Of a stretch of DNA of 64,000 nt, positions 47,601 through 58,146 are shown in pieces; positions within the stretch are counted from its first letter, which is position 1, and the number at the start of each line of letters is the position of its first letter. Origin of the DNA: Parelaphostrongylus tenuis. Its lineage: Eukaryota > Nematoda > Chromadorea > Rhabditida > Metastrongylidae. A program made the translations under genes and the position numbers. The notes beneath the pieces are model-generated. The model was not told where the DNA came from. It did not search any database and was given only the letters and a program-made list of their open reading frames with translations. Location of the stretch: the NCBI GenBank assembly GCA_019055375.1, contig JAHQIW010004619.1, positions 124,001 to 188,000 on the forward strand. The letters are read 5' to 3'.

Positions 47601-50600
47601 AGTCATGTTATACATCCTCCACGCGCTTTTATTTTGTCCATGCTCATGAGTTACCGAAAGCACGAAAGCACATGAGCATCTAGGAGAAATCTGTAGTATC
47701 AGAGACTTACGTTTTTTTTGAGTTTCCTTCTGAGCAGTGAAAAATTCCAAATTCAATATCAAAAATTGTTCTCCGCATCTGAATCACACCTCCAATATCT
47801 ATTGATTGCGCCTTCCCAACCCACAGCCACCACAAATCCCAACGGAAAAGCAAAGGCGCGTTCTATGTGAAATTCACTCAACCGACAGGCAAATGAGAGG
47901 CGTATGTGAGACTCATTTTTGTTTTACCTGCTGTACTCCAATGGAATAACGAATAATTCAGGGAAAAGGTCTTGTCCTGTGGGAAATGGTGTGAGTGAAA
48001 CACAAATCTTTTCTTCCTGCAACAGCGCTACAAAAATGACAGCAAACATTTTTGAATTCTTCGATAGTCAAGCTAATAAACGATTACTGGCAGTTTAAGA
48101 AAAATATTCTGTCCAGTGAAATATAAGGGTGACAATGGTAGAAGGGGGCGCGCGTGATGCATAAGTTCATTTAAAATCCCATAGCGCTGTGAAAGATTTT
48201 TTCCAAAAAGGGGAGCTTACAGCAATTTCCCCAGATTAAGTCGGATGGCCACCAACACTCTTTTAGTAGTTATAGTAGTTCTTGTACAACAAAAAGTTTC
48301 CACTCCTTATCTCTTCCCGGATAACAGAAAAGGACCAGCTTATTCTATTTTCACAAATTCTCTTGACCAGTTGAAAAGTTGCTGTCAGGTAACCTTATAT
48401 TCAGATCCACTTTTGTTTTCTGTGGAAAAAAATCACGCGTATGCTGATCAAAACCATATTAAAGACTTTTGAACGTCGAGTGGAAAGACGTTATTGACGA
48501 TTACTGCAGTCCATTTATCAACGAGACCGAAGTGCTTATGGTTATAAGTATGTTTTTCCATTTTTTTTTATTCTATTTGACATTAATGTGCTTCAGTGAT
48601 GATGAACAAATCAAGCAGTTTGGGTACTTTTCCATGAGGCAGCACGAGATGAGGAAACCTCGATGGACGAAAAATTTTGATAAGAGTGTTAGTAATCATT
48701 GGAAAGCTTAAATCTCCGGCTGGTGCAATACGTGGCACTTTTGAAACCATCCTTTTATCCATTCCTGCTTGTACAGCGACGAACATTATATGGTAGCATC
48801 GCAATAGCTTATTTGTACTAGCTGCATTATTTCCGTTTCCAGTAAAAAATGGTTCCTAACCTTTTTATAAATTCGCGATGCCATGGCAAAAACGCAGGGC
48901 CGGAATGAGCTCCGCCCGTCACCATCGCTTGCATATGCGTTCTGGCGAACCGATCAAGTTCTCCATCCTGAGAAGAACACTGTTACACAGAAAGAAAGGA
49001 AGCAACTGAAATCCTCAAAAAACTGCGCAGTCATTGATCACCGACGATTATAAAATGTTTCCTGACTCGCCTTTGTATGATAGAGAGATGAGTGTGTAAA
49101 ACGTACGGCGTTACAAAATCCCTTAGCGATGATCAATGCTAACGATCCTTTTTTTTAGCATTGCAAAGATGGCTAAATGCATAATCGACCTGCAGGGTGG
49201 TTTCTCCTAGTTAACCAGAGTGAACCAACTGTGTTTTTTTTTGAAGTTTTGCAAGGTATTTTGTAAATTGCAAAGGAAATCATATGCTGGTGTAACCTTG
49301 AGCATATAAAGGTGTATAGTGATCAAGAGTACTGCAAAAGTTAACACACTGAAAGCAAATTTTCGCTCAAAATACAGCAGAAGCATCATTTTCTTCACCC
49401 ATTTGAGTATTACCAGCGCATTCAACCGCCGTTATACAATATTCAAATGAAATAAAACGGCAGTGGACATCTCCTTAAATCGAACTCGATCTTCATATAA
49501 CATCCAATAAATATTAATCACTCTATAGTCTAGTTTTGGCATGGCTTCTTAATGTTAGCTATTGGCGTATATTTTGGTTTTTTCAGCATTGTCCATGTCG
49601 GATGATCTTCTAAGTCTCACCGCTCAACTACTTAGAGTGTTGTTTGCAATAAAACATCAACGATAAAATGAAACAGCAGCGACTGCACTTTTATCTTTGT
49701 TGCTTAAAGAAAAGGCTCAATATTATCTTCACACTTCGATAGTTTCATTAATTCAATTTTGACTTTTTTGAAAAAACCAAATGATGTACTAAATATAATA
49801 CCATTTGGTAGACAAAGATTCAGTTTCTTCTTCCCAGAAAGAACGAGGCTAATGATTGTAGAAGTCGGTGGGACCACTTGTGGACTAGTTATCGTCTTCA
49901 AATTTTCTCTCTCGCAGATACTGCTTCAGGTCGCGAAAGAGACAGTAACTCAATGGAACAATTTCAGACCTATACGGTGGATGTATCATGTCGTGGTCCA
50001 GCCCAGTTTCTCTAAAGTGGCTAAAGTCCAGGCACTACTGATCGCATTGCTTTCGTCGGAGTGTTTAAACCAGTGGTTAACAATCCGATAGGTAGTAGTG
50101 CCTGAACCAAACGCAGTGTTGACCTCCGTGGCCGTCTTCCTTACACTGGTCTTTACCTTATATTCGCAAGCATGACTTGATCTTACTCAGTTAGTCAACT
50201 CGCAGCACACATATCTTCCTTTGCCACCTTGCCTAAAGCTACTAGGATATTCTTCAACATGTCACACATTGTGACAATAACGCAGTTTTGAAGAAAAGAA
50301 CAGAAATAACAATAATGCGAACTTAATAGTGGAACAGCCCAATGAAAGAAAAATTGTAAAACTGGTTTTTGATTTTTCGTCTCAGTGTGTTCAGATCACT
50401 CTTAAAAGTATTGCACAGCACTTCGTTGTTATGGGACATCGATGAACTCATTGATAGTAATCGTAACAAATAAACTCAAAAAGTAAGCATTGAAGTAATT
50501 AGGATAAAATTAGTTAATCATATGGATCCCTGAAACATTGGATTTGAAACTCCGCCGCAAATAAACATGGTGCTACTCTTGATATTCGGCTGACAGATTA

Positions 50601-53600
50601 AAATGCATTTCTTGCTGATCAAGGAAGGTTACTCATAAGACTACTTTCATTTCCCGAATACGGATTAGTGGTCGGGTTGCTGTATGTTAGGGCTGAGCCA
50701 TCGATAATATGTATTTAAGCATCGTGAGCACCCGTTTAGCTGCAGGCTTTGAGAAAAAAAAAACCATTTTTTACGAGATTTCAGCTTATCTGCAGATGAC
50801 CTGTTTTAACGTTTGAATAGCAGAGAAATATCGGTGAAGTTCATCGTCTGACATCGTTCGTATTTCTTTTCTGAAATTAGAACCTCTTCTAGTAACATTG
50901 ATGCCCAACCTAGAACGAATGGAAAACTCCTTTCTCACAATTACGAAGATTCAGAAGAAGTCTTGTCATAGATATGGGCAGCAAAAAACAACAGTATCGT
51001 ACCCACCTAATAGCCTTCTTTAAAATTTGACCATTAGGTAGTGCACATTGGCCATTTTGTTCAATTATGCCTGAGAAAGAAAAACATTATGAAGTTTTAG
51101 ATGAGAACAATGAAAAAAGTTGTCCCGAATTGGTTGAATTGTTAGTTGAGATATAGTGACCACCTACAAGGGAAGTGCTCGGATGTTGATGAACAAAACC
51201 GAGTGAAGCAAATGAATCTTGTCTTAATTAAAGTTCACTGATATTCCAAATTGGTATATTAATCTACTCGGACGAGTCTGGACTAAAATATCAATCGCAA
51301 GTGGCTACGTGTTTATTGTGAGGCAGTCTCACTGAACTGTTTAATGGCACCTTTTTTAATAACGATAGCGAAAATGTAGTTCAAGGTAATCACCTCTCAT
51401 GTAGGAGCACAAACATAGCAAATCCATACATTTGTAAATGGCATTGCCGGGCAGTAGAACCAATTTCTTATCGGAAGATTGTTCCTAAAATTCATTAAGT
51501 TGTGTAAATGTAGACAGACTAATCAAAACGTATCATGTCCTTCATTTAAACTCGGAATCAATTTGATTTTCTGACTTGAGCATTGATACTGCCTATCGCA
51601 GAATGGTAAACAAAAGCATGAAGGCAACATCAGGCACTGGAAGTTTATCAAAACACATTACGGAAAAACTTCAGACAAAAGTATAAGTGGCAGAGTTTTT
51701 ATTGCTGCTATCATTAAAATATGTAGCTAACAAAGCAATCGGTCATTTTGAGAATTCGTTCACTTTACCACTTTAGCTTTTTATGCTCCGTCGTAACAGT
51801 GCCTTTTTTCACTGGGCGGATCCCAATAGTTCTAGCATTTATCACGGTTTTCGTTTTGTTCTTGAACGACGTAGAATACTGATTGAGTAAGTCTCCGTGC
51901 AATCTCAGGGATAGACTTGCTGGGGCGTTCTTTGGGACGTTGTTGTTAACAGCCGGAGGGAGTTGGGGAATGGAGCACGGGTCCATGTGCGTCTCGACGA
52001 GCAGACCACTCAGCCACGGCGACTTCCCCCTTCCCCCTCCAGCACCCCTTCGCCCTCATTTTTCACCCCTCACCCCCATTCCCATCGTCCGACTTCGCTC
52101 AAGGATACATAATCTGACAATATAGTTCAAGCCTTTGATGAGGCCTCTTATTAACATCTGAACAGTGCGAAATACGTGTTTAGCCTTGCAGCCTCATCAG
52201 TTGCATGGTGCCTATTCGTTCTGTCAGTTTCTAAGAGATTTACTCCTACATAGAGGAGTCGACGACGAATTTTTTACACCCGACATTCAATGAAACAATC
52301 ACCGTGGCGTTCTTATAAAGTGTCGAGTGTGATTGATTGTCGATTGCACGACGTATGGCTGTTACGTGGTTATATGTAACAAACATTGTGCCCATGCCCA
52401 TGCACATAAAACCCTCACGAAAAGCTCAAAATACGCTGCGAGACTACATTGTCCTTGAGCGATGTTTCAACATAGTCGATTGCGAGGAATTGACTGAACG
52501 AAAAAGCACCGTGCAATTGACTAGGTTGTAGGGCCACAACACGTGTCTTGCGCTGTATAAATCATCATAACAGACCTCATGAAAGGCTCAAAATACAGTG
52601 GATATATATTACTGCGATATTTCTGTCTGATTTAACTCCTACGTATATCCCCAAAACAGAGTGTTGGCAAATTAAATATCATGAACAGACGAAACTGTCA
52701 GGAGATAACCTTTTGCTAATGAGTACAAGAGCAATATTCCCTAATGTTCCGGATGTTTCTCTATATTACTAGCCGATAAATGTACTATTGACATGGAGCA
52801 TTTTAGATCTCCAGTTAGGCTCTGGAGTGACGACATACCAAATTAAAAACACATACGCTTTCGTTACCCAGTTTCTCGCACCTGTCATACCATCAACGAT
52901 CCATTCTCGATGCCTACGCATGTTTGCTCCTTACCGATACTAATGTAAAGGAAGAGACCCGCCAAATTACCTGTTTATATTATTCGGTTGATTCTTAACT
53001 TTTTGATCCTATCACCTAAGCTTCTTCATCATATCATTGTCCAATAATAGCTCATAGTCACTTAGCTCAATAGTCAATTTTTACGTTACGTTAATGGCCT
53101 CACTAGTTCGAGAGGTTTTTGTCTAACACTGTTGTAGAGAATGGTCACAACTATTACTTTTTCTTGATAATAGCAGTGTAACTAATAATCAATCTACAAC
53201 TTTTTCTTATTTGCTGCCTCATTCACTTCTAATGGTAGAGAACGATCCACAAGAATCTTGAAATAAGTGCGCAACTTGGAGCCAGATTTAATTTTACCAT
53301 GAATCTAAACCGTCACAATGCCTATTTTGGGGAAATGATGCCTTAAGTGGCGACTTAATCAGTTCGAGACGGCTGTAGAAATCAATGCGCGTAGCGCGAA
53401 TTGCGCAGCCTTGAGCGATTTTCATTGTTTTATTAGAATTCTGCTCCGTTTATTTTGATGCAACACAAGTTCCTTACTCGCTCATATTTTTTATGGTTTA
53501 CATATATGCCATCTATGTTGGAATGTAATCGTGGTTCCTTCGCAGCTATACTGTTTTCGGCATTCAGCCAAATATATTAAGTTATACTAAGGAAAATATG

Positions 53601-56506
53601 ATATAAATTTTCAGATCCATGCGTTTTTCATTATATAGAGCATGCAAAGGTCATCAAAATGTTGAAAAATCAGAAACTATGAATTTTTGGTCAAAAATGA
53701 TAATGCATACTGCATACTATACAAGTTCTTCAATAACTTTCAATAATTTATAGATTATTAGTGTACTTTAGGAATTGGGACCTGTGCATTAATAGAACAT
53801 TTGTTTCCTTATCATTTCATAGGCATTTCTGTCCTATATCCTATATTTTATGAAGAACATTGTTCGTCGCTGTGCCATTGCACATGCCCACTCATTTTGC
53901 CTTTTCTTCGCATTTGTTTGTTTAGGTGCTCTCAAGGCCAGTCGCTGTAGCTCCCGCGAGTTTCATCCTCTCAAAGTGGCTATAAGCGTTCCATTTACAT
54001 CACTTGAATACATAAACTATGATGTCTACGAAATATTATAGTCTCATATACAAAGAAGTGTCAAATACTGGTGAATTACGGGGAACTCTCTACAAAAAGA
54101 TACGGGCGCTTTTAGGAAAAACTATTGTGTGCACTCCATAATTCTCGCTTGTTCGTTATTGTCACTCGTCATTCATTACCCTTAAAGATGTGCCTACGGA
54201 TGTGGTGGGCAGAAGGATTTCAGGGTCAATATCACTTTCCAAGCTTTGAATAAGAAAAAATTTTCCAAGCTCTGGCCAATATTGTACGTATTGTATTCAG
54301 ACACATCAAGAGAACAATGATGAAGAGATAATCCTTGCGTGATCAACGAATGTTTCTGTCCCCAGAATCCTGCTCTACACTTTGATGGGAAGGGGAGGTT
54401 TTTCAAGGAAATTAAAACTCATGTGCAAAAAAGCAGTCGGTTTCTACGAGCAGTAAATGCCCAACATATGAGAGTTGACTGTAAAGCGGAGATTTTTAAG
54501 GGAATTGGGAGAGCGATAAGTTGGAAAAATCGGTCTCACTTTGATAGAATAGGCGAGAAGAATGAGGAAAAAGAGTTGAAAATATGATCATTACCAAAGG
54601 ACGTCGTTTTCTCAATAAAAGGTTTTGATTGATAGGATACACGGTTGTTTTATTGGTACTGTGCACTAAGAAGGCCTACCTGTGACCAGGAAATCTACAA
54701 GAACAGCAAGAAATTTCGAAAATTTGGGTGAAGGAAATGCACTCTTTGCAAACAAGTGCTCTAGGAAATGACTTTATTGAGGAGTACTCCGGCTAAATAC
54801 TGAAAAATCCTCGACATAACCATTCTAAAAAGTCATACTGATTAGTAAAAGGTATTTTCTAATTACACTCATACAATACTGTCGAAAAAAATATGAAAAA
54901 AAAGAGTTATGAATGCGTTGGTATCTTATGAGATTAGCTTTTGAATTGCAAAGTAGAGGCCTTTTGAATTAACTGGGCTTTCCTTCTACTAAAAAATACA
55001 CCTGTAGAACTTTCCTCAATGACAATTTATTCCTTCGTAAGATAAACTGTTCTTAGAAACTAAATTTTTGATATATTTCTACCAGCAAAGCCCCTCTGAA
55101 GTCCAAACAACAGGCTAAACACACCGGAAGCAAACGCTATTTTCTTCTGGTTAGTGAAGCGCATTAAAAGAGATTTTCAGGAAACGAACTTTGTATCGAA
55201 AGAAGCATTTCTTCAGCTATCAAATGACTTCAGAATCGTACGTAAAAATAGAAGGAAATGTGTATTAACACTTTGAGAAGTTCTCCTTTTTTCAAGTATG
55301 TGTTTTACTCTTGAAAGCACCAAATTTTGACCTGATCGGTCCTTTTGGAAGAATACCTTAGTTTGTTTCATGATGGTTTGTCACTTATGGCGTTAAAGTT
55401 GCCTTTAACACAAATTTGACTTATAAGCACCAATAATCCTTATGGGTACTACAAGAAACGCGCGAATTAGTCAAGTGCAAAACGCAATATCCTTCTCGCT
55501 TTTACAGCGCTCTATGATAAGTGTTCAAAAAGCGATTGAAGATCGAAGTACTTGAAATTTCTGTTATTGAATGACTAGCAAGAGTCTGGCAAGGAGCTAT
55601 CCACAGGGCGTAACCGAGCAAATAAAGCATTTTGAGTGTGAAACACAAGTTTATTTCCGTTGCTACAACTTCCAGAAATCGAAAACTATTTGGAAATTCA
55701 GAAACTAAAACTTTGAAATTTTTACCAAAAGTCCGAGAGGGAATTTTTGTTCAGCGAGAAAGGTCTTCGAAAAGTCGTGTACCCGAGCTGGTACACGCCG
55801 TACCACATGTGTTAACTCTTTGTGAGCAACAGCATATTCGATGACGCAAGCGGCACGCGATTTTCGCTATTTATTTCGATATTATTTATTTCGCTATTCG
55901 CTTTTTATGCATACGTAATTCTAATGAGCAAACAAATTTGCTAATGGACGTAATTTTATTATTGCTCTTTCAATGCGCTATAGACCCTCTTTGAAAACCA
56001 GTTTTAATTGCGTAATCGCCGAGATTTAATATTATGAATAATAGTAGAGTTCAGCAGAAGGGAATCCACGGGCCACAGAAGAAATCTACAGGCCTTAGCC
56101 ATGCAAACACAGCAGACCGAGTGCGAAACAATTTCTTCTTTTCCTGCAGTTTACTAAATGGTTTATTAGAGACGGACGTTGAAAATGTCAAAATTCAACC
56201 GTTTGAGTTGCTGTGGAGATCGTGCATTTTCTCTTCGCCAGCAAAAAAAGACTTCTGATATGATGAGGGATCAAAAGGACCCTCATTGTGCGCAAAGGGC
56301 TAGTCAAACTGCAACGGCGAAAGATCACCACTTTTGCAAAAAACACCTATACATACCTTTGCCATTTGGTCCCATCTATGTAAATGCCGACAAATAATTT
56401 TTGTCGACTCAGTAGGTGCTGAATAACACGGGTCGTCTTCCAAATTGGCGTCCACCGCAGCCTCCATCATGATCATTGACAAAATGATAATATTCATTAG
56501 CAACAT
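29198..56506 (-). CDS. tyr: Secreted tyrosinase-like protein with four ShKT domains; degenerate CuB site; frameshifted tail
   Basis: Exons in reading order: 56506-56357, 51484-51394, 51070-51007, 50870-50801, 48967-48861, 47218-47114, 44790-44715, 44083-43964, 42070-41900, 38918-38818, 37865-37770, 37458-37320, 33491-33352 (3' end uncertain), 32759-32552, 31910-31748, 30649-30503, 29605-29198. Every phase agrees up to the last exon. Residues 1-20 form a signal peptide ([20 protein letters not shown]). The core follows nematode tyrosinases: [38 protein letters not shown], the CuB region, YAPRPTC, YLFCD, and [11 protein letters not shown]. ShKT domains follow at about 431-470, 483-520, 551-590 and 601-635. 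Family role: type-3 copper oxidases that hydroxylate and oxidise phenols, used outside the cell for cuticle or eggshell hardening. CuA His136, His146 and His155 are present; CuB keeps His276 but has Ser280 and Tyr303. The last exon changes frame at about 29531. Confidence 0.85.
29425..29560 (-). repeat. Coding 15-bp tandem repeat (LQTPG unit)
   Basis: About nine units of CTGCAGAYTCCTKKW within the last tyrosinase exon, one shortened to 10 bp at about 29531-29540. Each CCTTTTCTGCAG also resembles a 3' splice site. Confidence 0.75.
30503..33491 (-). CDS. tyr: Four ShKT domain exons of the tyrosinase gene
   Basis: Four exons, one ShKT domain each: 33491-33352 ([20 protein letters not shown]), 32759-32552 ([18 protein letters not shown]), 31910-31748 ([19 protein letters not shown]) and 30649-30503 ([18 protein letters not shown]). 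ShKT modules are short six-cysteine domains common in secreted nematode proteins. The third has nine cysteines instead of six, with an extra C-x-C before the SCGYC end. The 3' boundary of the first exon is chosen only because its phase fits a weak GTTTTC donor. The third exon uses the CTACTCAG acceptor, again for phase; a TTTTAG acceptor 17 nt upstream does not fit. Confidence 0.75.
30840..31010 (-). repeat. Dispersed repeat R (six copies in the window)
   Basis: On the minus strand it reads like the 60.25-kb copy: GTGATAAAAATGAAGGCGAA, GTTTTGGATG-like block, then AGCTTAAG. Copies occur at 31.43, 47.48, 48.64, 59.66 and 60.24 kb in both orientations. Short open frames through them are incidental. 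Confidence 0.45.
31425..31620 (+). repeat. Dispersed repeat R copy
   Basis: Contains GCTTCCAACC, GGTAAAAATGAATACC, TTTGAAAAACCGGCAAG and TTACTAACACTCGTGCGAAA, aligned in order with the 60.24-kb copy. It abuts a tyrosinase ShKT exon. Confidence 0.45.
33963..34009 (-). ncRNA. Hammerhead ribozyme-like motif with one core substitution
   Basis: Stem I GTGACT/AGTCAT gives six pairs. GAAA, the self-complementary ACGTGCGT and a GTA cleavage triplet are present. The box reads TTGATGA, so the conserved first C is T, which would be expected to abolish or weaken cleavage. Stem II is imperfect. It lies in a tyrosinase intron on the gene's sense strand. Confidence 0.4.
35161..35430 (-). repeat. Broken SINE, family 1
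   Basis: The tail segment (35161-35225, with CTTTCGGCGTTGATCAATC) and a head-like segment (about 35325-35425, with GGTACCTCTAACCACTGCTC) are separated by about 100 bp of other sequence. It is a diverged or interrupted copy. Confidence 0.4.
38388..38670 (+). repeat. SINE family 2 with tRNA-like head
   Basis: Head CCATGGCCGGGTGGTTGTGG matches a pol III box A. The body, CTCCGGCAGTTAAAAACAAC then ATCGAGATTGCAAGGAGACT, is also found on the minus strand at 51.8-52.0 kb. The end, GAATTGTGAAGACGG, is shared with the other copies. An open frame of 64 codons crosses it but looks incidental. Confidence 0.55.
39564..39606 (+). ncRNA. Hammerhead ribozyme-like motif (best copy)
   Basis: Stem I 5' strand GTTTGA (39564-39569), box CTGACGA (39570-39576), stem II GACT/GGTC closed by a GTAA loop (39577-39588), GAAA (39589-39592), self-complementary stem III CACGTG, then a GTA cleavage triplet ending at 39600. 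Stem I 3' strand is TCGGGC (39601-39606), which pairs with GTTTGA by three Watson-Crick and three G-T pairs. Every core position of a type I hammerhead with minimal stem III is present. Such forms are known in Penelope-like elements and retrozymes. It lies in a tyrosinase intron on the opposite strand. Confidence 0.55.
39697..40287 (+). mobile_element. Internally deleted mariner-family element
   Basis: Ends share AATGAACACTGAATTCATTG with the inverse of AATAAATTTGGTGTCTAATG. From 39840 the plus strand gives broken pieces of the N-terminal helix-turn-helix region of mariner transposases ([10 protein letters not shown], then ENSLENQSH after frame changes). The catalytic region is missing. It resembles the 42.2-kb element closely. 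Confidence 0.55.
41230..41490 (+). repeat. tRNA-derived SINE, family 1
   Basis: Starts CATGTGGCGCAGTGG and ends GATCAACGCCGAGAGCTTTA with TATCTTT repeats. Close to the 17.3-kb copy, with one internal deletion. It lies in a tyrosinase intron, opposite strand. Confidence 0.65.
41900..48967 (-). CDS. tyr: Tyrosinase catalytic core exons (CuA and CuB)
   Basis: Five exons encode about residues 126-318. Exon 48967-48861 holds CuA: FARTH, GGAHSGP, LPWHREF, giving three histidines with the usual H-x8-H spacing. Exon 47218-47114 holds [12 protein letters not shown]. Exons 44790-44715 and 44083-43964 carry the linker ending in [14 protein letters not shown]. Exon 42070-41900 carries CuB. There YIHGNVSFF replaces the usual H-x3-H, and [12 protein letters not shown] replaces the signature D-P-x-F-x-x-x-H-x3-D. 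Two ligand positions are thus Ser (codon 42014-42016) and Tyr (codon 41945-41947). Flanking structural residues are conserved, so selection may have kept the fold. Confidence 0.85.
42198..42810 (+). mobile_element. Internally deleted mariner-family element, sister copy
   Basis: Terminal repeats: TAAGTTTAGCACTGGTGTAA at the left and the inverse of TTATTGCTCTAGTACCAAAA at the right. Pieces of the same N-terminal region occur (SEAARK, then NSLENWSH across frames). Size and deletion match the 39.7-kb element. It lies directly upstream of the CuB exon in gene terms. Confidence 0.55.
42990..43460 (+). pseudogene. Mariner transposase pseudogene fragment, catalytic half
   Basis: An open frame of 78 codons from 42998 ends [16 protein letters not shown], the conserved block before the HPPYSPDLAPSDYHLF motif. 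After a stop at 43234 a decayed version continues ([21 protein letters not shown]). The catalytic aspartates are not intact. No terminal repeats were found. Confidence 0.55.
43766..43815 (-). ncRNA. Degenerate hammerhead-like motif
   Basis: Box CTCATGA (G to C change), a perfect 5-bp stem II GGTGG/CCACC, then AAAG instead of GAAA, CGTACGT and A. Good stem II and stem III with a damaged core suggest decay of a once functional copy. Confidence 0.3.
45035..45295 (+). repeat. SINE family 2 copy
   Basis: Contains CAAGCAACACGTGAAATGTT, GAAACGAATTGAATTCATGA and GAATTGTGAAAAAGTGTCGT in family order. It lies within a tyrosinase intron. Confidence 0.5.
45465..45712. repeat. Diverged copy of the tRNA-core inverted-repeat element
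   Basis: Ends share AATAATGTAAAATGGTGTGCA and the inverse of TGCACACCACTCTACATTACT. The tRNA-like part (about 45594-45668, plus strand) is GGGCGTCGGTAGTGCAACGG with a later CTGACGC. About 90 bp of unrelated sequence sits inside the left half. It lies in a tyrosinase intron. Confidence 0.5.
45725..45850 (-). repeat. Second copy of the repeat found at 15.5 kb
   Basis: It shares AACCTGAAATGATC and CAGCCGAACACTCC with the 15.5-kb copy in the same order and spacing. The hammerhead-like end is not preserved here. It directly follows a tRNA-core palindromic element ending near 45712. Confidence 0.35.
47485..47680 (-). repeat. Dispersed repeat R copy
   Basis: Plus strand GAGCGTTAGTAATCACTCAA, AAAGCTTAAACCTC and TTATAACGCTGTAGCATACA align with the inverse of the repeat consensus. 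It lies in a tyrosinase intron. Confidence 0.4.
48640..48790 (-). repeat. Dispersed repeat R copy
   Basis: Plus strand AGAGTGTTAGTAATCATTGG and AAGCTTAAATCTCC match the 47.5-kb copy. It ends just before the CuA exon in gene orientation. Confidence 0.4.
49700..50110 (-). pseudogene. Mariner transposase pseudogene, different subfamily
   Basis: Minus strand reads [10 protein letters not shown], then [20 protein letters not shown] and [12 protein letters not shown] across small frame changes. These are the C-terminal catalytic blocks of a mariner transposase. It differs from the 43-kb fragment in sequence. The plus-strand open frame here is its shadow. Confidence 0.55.
51765..52048 (-). repeat. 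SINE family 2, inverted copy
   Basis: The minus-strand head GTGGCTGAGTGGTC fits box A. The body CTCCGGCTGTTAACAACAAC and TGAGATTGCACGGAGACTTA matches the 38.4-kb copy. It sits in tyrosinase intron 1; the open frame across it is a by-product. Confidence 0.55.
52050..56356. other. Tyrosinase intron 1, distal part
   Basis: Follows the SINE and the hammerhead-like motif at 52165. The rest is AT-rich with no exon, tRNA or element that I recognise. Confidence 0.4.
52165..52210 (-). ncRNA. Degenerate hammerhead-like motif
   Basis: Box CTGATGA is intact and stem II GGCT-GCAA-GGCT pairs, but GAAA reads TAAA. Stem III (CACGTAT) and stem I (GCAA with TTTCGC) are imperfect. Confidence 0.3.
56357..56506 (-). 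CDS. tyr: Tyrosinase exon 1: start codon and signal peptide
   Basis: Fifty codons starting at the ATG at 56506 and ending AAG|gtatgt at 56357. The hydrophobic stretch ending VDA is a secretion signal. The mature start, with PCYSAPTES and [11 protein letters not shown], matches the conserved N-terminal helix of nematode tyrosinases, which typically reads C-x3-P then a tryptophan-containing amphipathic helix. It lies 4.9 kb upstream of exon 2, across an intron in which I recognise one SINE. Confidence 0.75.
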
Positions 56507-56534
56507 TTTAGCCTAAAAGTCCTGCAAGATCAAA
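56507..56534 (-). promoter_or_regulatory. Putative spliced-leader acceptor for the tyrosinase mRNA
   Basis: On the minus strand GATCTTGCAG ends at 56522, only 15 nt before the ATG. A short leader directly after a T-rich AG acceptor, with no recognisable upstream exon, is the usual picture of trans-splicing in nematodes. A conventional 5' exon further upstream is the alternative. Confidence 0.4.
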
Positions 56535-58146
56535 ACGTTTGCGAAGTTGGTAGCTCGAACGGTTGTTGATAAATGCTAATATGCGCCACGGACTATAGAT
56601 GGAAAATTGTTGTGTGGAACGAGTTGTGAAAACGAAATGAAGAGATTTCTGATTATGACAAGATGCTAAAAAGACAACGATGTAAGTGTGAGAAATGTTG
56701 AATGCCATTCAGTCTATAAATTAAACACCCAACAATCGCTCAGCCTCAAAATATATGAATTCAACGATCAGGGATTAAATGTTACGGAGATTCCAACACC
56801 CCTAAGCTCAATTCGTTTTCTCGCATTTGTGGTTGCGTTTTCACGAGTAGGTACGCCTGACGTTTGGAAATTTTGATTTACATCATAAATGCTCATAGTT
56901 CCTGGTCGAATTGATTCCTAACTAACTCTTTACTGCCAATGGTTATCGCCTTTTTCTTAATGAGAGGAACACTACCCAGATGAGTGCCCCTTCTTTACAG
57001 CGTGATATATAGTGAAATGAGAAAACAATCGCAAAATAGATCTTTCTCTCAACTTCGTGCTCAATTGGAATCCACAAAGATATTTCTGTGATTTAAATCA
57101 CACTTCAAAAGCTATGCTGTTAGAAATACTGGAAATCGTTAGAGGAGTTCTACAATATGATCCTAGTCATCGTTTCAATCTCCATGTTCTGCGTTGATCA
57201 AGCCTTCTATGCGTCCAGGGTTGCAAAAGAGCTTTAGAGTTGCATGGAAAGGTAAATAACTCTGCCTAAAAATCCTTACGGAGCCCATCCTTGAGTTATT
57301 AGACATATTCTTTCTTCACGTCAATCACCTTGACGATGCTACGAGAATGAAGTCATATGTGTGAATCGCCACTGCTGGATCAATTCATCATTTATTAAGA
57401 AAAAAAAAGATCAAGCAGTAAGCGAGTAAGTGACAACCTTGGAATATAATCAATTTTTTTAGTAGAAATTTCAAGTGTTAGCATAAGGACAAACTAGTTT
57501 GGGCAAGCCTCAGCGATTACGTAAAGGGATGGTTGGCAAAAAGTTTGCATTGTATTCGAAAACAGGAAATATTCTTTTAATTGACCGTTCAACTACGACC
57601 AACTGACGACACACTTAAAGTGGACGAAGCCACAATTTAAGGTTATTGGCCATAGTGATCTGTGCAATTTTCTCCTCTACAACTTCGCCACCGCCTGTGT
57701 TATCCGTAGTTCGAAAATCATTGAGTGACTCTAACCTACCTCACTTAACCTTCTTTAATTCACTGCCAAACAACTGAGCTATTTTTGCTAAAGATACGCG
57801 GAGAGTGTCAATAGGACGTATTTATATTTATTGTAATGCGCAAAATTGTACAAAGAGCTTTCCCACGATGTGGAATGGAAACTGCGTACGCAACTTGATG
57901 ATGGTGTCTCCAACATTAACGGTGATGTTTTTCGTTGCAGTCAATTCCAAACCACCTCTTTACTCCCTTGAGTACTAAAATTTGGTAATCTTTTAAATTG
58001 TGTGGCTAATAAAAGATTGCTACAAATTCTTTAATTCGGTGTTTTATTAATGTTTTATGTTCCATCAATGCTTCGGTGTCACCGATCACTTTAATTAGTG
58101 GCGCGTTTATTTCTTGTTCTCATTCCTGAACATATACTAGAAGAGT
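56535..58146. other. Upstream of the tyrosinase gene
   Basis: Promoter region by position. No TATA-like or GATA cluster stands out, and no repeat family seen elsewhere in the window is present. Confidence 0.4.

Noticed and set aside
49207..49425. Minus-strand 72-codon frame with a membrane-like segment resembling a type II anchor
   Set aside because: No continuation exon, no family match, and it lies in an intron of the tyrosinase gene with no splice-phase role there.
49759..50091. Plus-strand frame of 110 codons
   Set aside because: It is the reverse of the minus-strand mariner pseudogene, which shows real transposase blocks.
51765..51986. Minus-strand 73-codon frame that looked like a possible tyrosinase exon
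   Set aside because: It lies inside a SINE family 2 copy shared with 38.4 kb, and exon phases close without it.
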